This document shows, piece by piece, positions 62,469 to 64,000 of a stretch of DNA of 64,000 nucleotides; the first letter of the stretch is position 1; each line of letters opens with the position of its first letter. The notes beneath the pieces were generated by a model that saw only the letters and a list, made by a program, of their open reading frames with translations, searched no databases and was not told where the DNA came from. The position numbers were made by a program, and so were the translations under genes. Origin of the DNA: an uncultured bacterium (GTDB taxonomy: Bacteria; Cyanobacteriota; Vampirovibrionia; Gastranaerophilales; Gastranaerophilaceae). The DNA lies in NCBI GenBank assembly GCA_900551915.1, contig URXT01000006.1, positions 26,436-90,435 of the forward strand, in the 5' to 3' direction.

Positions 62469-64000
62469 TTACAACTTTTGTGTTATTAATGCGTAAATAT
62501 CATTAAATACAACAAGCACCATAAGTGCAATTAATATCATAAAACCTGCTGTTCCGATTTTGTCAACAGTTTCTTCATTGAGCGGTCTGCCGCGTAGTTT
62601 TTCTATTAAAAGGAAAAGTACGTGACCGCCGTCAAGCGCAGGTATAGGTAAAAAGTTTACTATCGCTAAATCCAGTGAAATTAATGCTGTCAGCAGCAGA
62701 CCGGAAAACATTCCGCTTGTATCTATTATATCGCCGCCTACTTTTGTAATTGCAACAATCCCATGGAGGTCTTTTAGCGGAATTTTTCCTGTAAATATCT
62801 GATACAATCCATAAAGCAGCATTGAGGTCTGTTCCCAAAGGTATTTTGCACTTGTTACGATAATGGCTTTCGGGCCTTTGGTAGGTATAAGAACTTCTTT
62901 AATTTCCATTTGAAGTCCCATAATTCCTTCTGAATTTGGATATATAGGAGAAAGTTCAATTGTTTTTCCCTCACGAATAACTTTCAGATATATCGGACGG
63001 GTATTGTCAGACAGCGCATATGCCAAGTCATTTAATGTAAAAGTTCCATCAGATATTAAGTATTTTTTTTCTGTAAGCTTATCTCTTAAGTTTTTTTGGT
63101 TATCTGATAGTGAAAGTTGGTTATCTTTATATTTTTCCAGCCCTTTTAATACATTTTGGCTTAATACAACAGGTGCTTCTGTCTTACGGGCAGGTAATTT
63201 TATGAGAATATCTTTCGGAATTATTTCATCTTTTGTGAAAGCCGGATTTAATTTTTTTAAATTTTCATAATTTTCATTTACAAACCTGTTATCAACTTTG
63301 CCGTCATTTTTTTTACTCAACTGGGAAGTAGTAATCAGGGCTGAGCTTGTTGTTACCGGAATACCATTTAATTCAACAATTTTGTCGCCTTTTTCAAAGG
63401 TTACGGTCACGGGAGTTATTGAGTTTACTGCGTTTTTCTTTGCAATTTCCGTGGCGACCTCATCTACGACCATATTTGGCACAATTACCTGTTCAAGCAG
63501 TGCAGAAATAACGCGCATTTCGCCTTTTGAGGTTTCAAAGTTGGAATTGCGAAGAATCATGCTGTTTAGCCTGTCCAGCTCAAAATCTTTTTCTGTTACG
63601 CCCTGTTTTAGGAGGTTGTCCAGAGTTTTGTCGGCTTTTCCGAAAGTGTTCATAACCCTGTCGTCATTTGCGTTAATCAGGTAGTTCAAAATGTAGTTTC
63701 GATATGCATTTGAGTTGTCAAAATCAAAAAGCAGGTTCATCTGGTCTTTTTTTGTTTGATAATCGCCTTTTTTGCTTCTGATTTTCAGAATATTTGCCTC
63801 AAGCGCCTTGTAATTGTTTTTTATGTAGCTGTCTTCCGCCGGTGTAAGGACGGGTTCAATTTTTTGAGCCATTTCCTTTTTGTACTGGTCGGTTTTGAAG
63901 GTATCAACGACTTTCATTGTTTTATATGCAACGACATCGCGTTTGCTGGTTCCGTCATCGCCGATAATGCTCTGAAAAAGGAAGTATTTTGCGCACAAAA
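62469..64000 (-). CDS. rseP: RIP metalloprotease RseP (site-2 protease), N-terminus outside window
   Basis: The frame is open to the window edge; ~510 C-terminal residues are visible. PDZ-like regions (FEKGDKIVELNGIPVTTSSALITT and a second near VIREGKTIELSPIYPNSEG) precede the membrane part SLDLAIVNFLPIPALDGGHVLF. The latter holds the conserved (N/D)xxPxPxLDGG metal-binding element of M50 proteases, followed by the last transmembrane helix. The HExxH motif would lie outside. An unusual ~200-residue charged helical insert (about 25-225 of the visible part) separates the first membrane segments from the PDZ region. The enzyme cuts membrane-anchored regulators. Confidence 0.88.
   Translation of the reverse strand, partial: LCAKYFLFQSIIGDDGTSKRDVVAYKTMKVVDTFKTDQYKKEMAQKIEPVLTPAEDSYIKNNYKALEANILKIRSKKGDYQTKKDQMNLLFDFDNSNAYRNYILNYLINANDDRVMNTFGKADKTLDNLLKQGVTEKDFELDRLNSMILRNSNFETSKGEMRVISALLEQVIVPNMVVDEVATEIAKKNAVNSITPVTVTFEKGDKIVELNGIPVTTSSALITTSQLSKKNDGKVDNRFVNENYENLKKLNPAFTKDEIIPKDILIKLPARKTEAPVVLSQNVLKGLEKYKDNQLSLSDNQKNLRDKLTEKKYLISDGTFTLNDLAYALSDNTRPIYLKVIREGKTIELSPIYPNSEGIMGLQMEIKEVLIPTKGPKAIIVTSAKYLWEQTSMLLYGLYQIFTGKIPLKDLHGIVAITKVGGDIIDTSGMFSGLLLTALISLDLAIVNFLPIPALDGGHVLFLLIEKLRGRPLNEETVDKIGTAGFMILIALMVLVVFNDIYALITQKL

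Overview
The window is AT-rich DNA from a Gram-negative-type bacterium. It has an autotransporter with a C-terminal beta-barrel, a three-SLH surface protein, and cysteine-bearing prepilin-like proteins that begin with the FTLAEVLITLGIIG type of N-methylation segment. It also has several lineage-type small secreted proteins. Together these suggest a gut Vampirovibrionia/'Melainabacteria' (Gastranaerophilales-like) genome. This is an inference from protein style; no rRNA is present to confirm it.

Layout. 1-14.7 kb is ordinary chromosome: the end of a nitroreductase, a K+/H+ antiporter, a PHP phosphoesterase, a glucosaminidase, a GT39-type glycosyltransferase, a GGDEF/HD-GYP protein, replicative helicase DnaB, PncC/CinA-C and a LuxR-type regulator. 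At 15.02 kb lies tRNA-Ile(GAT). The last 43 bp of this tRNA, its terminator and the next ~70 bp recur as a 151-bp, 98% identical direct repeat at 32.22-32.37 kb. The repeat brackets a ~17-kb integrated island. The island carries a Fic protein with a palindromic operator, a complete DpnII-like (GATC) restriction-modification operon, a large frameshifted autotransporter, a lysozyme-like protein, a frameshifted tyrosine integrase with an XRE regulator, and a RhuM-Fic protein.

32.5-41.15 kb is a decayed Mu-like transposable element: arrays of TTGCACT/AGTGCAA sites, a DUF6994-type gene, a MuA-like DDE transposase, a MuB-like ATPase, a recombinase-arm-like protein, a small-terminase-like protein, and the tail end of a virion-morphogenesis (gpG-like) gene. 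An SF1 helicase-nuclease fusion sits inside as cargo.

41.2-53.2 kb holds the most interesting locus. A serine invertase is followed by a silent C-terminal target-recognition cassette. The cassette faces, tail to tail, the expressed C-terminus of a large Eco57I/PglX-like adenine methyltransferase. Cassette and gene share a 293-bp identical inverted repeat, so one inversion of the 1.2 kb between the arms would swap the methylase's specificity domain. The methylase is translationally coupled to a PLD-nuclease/SNF2-type helicase. A membrane-anchored KAP-family NTPase diverges from that pair. I read this as a phase-variable restriction or anti-phage system.

53.2-56.2 kb has a third small FimB-sized tyrosine recombinase, a MITE-like palindromic element, hipBA with three palindromic operators spaced exactly 50 bp apart, and direct repeats. 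From 56.2 kb the chromosome resumes: SLH protein, solute-binding lipoprotein, a prepilin gene interrupted by a 10-G tract (a likely phase-variation switch, now out of frame), CtpA protease, another prepilin-like protein, and the C-terminal part of RseP.

Several frameshifts (16985, 23343, 28841, ~30420, 59484) lie at or near homopolymers. They could be real decay, phase switching or assembly error; raw reads would decide.
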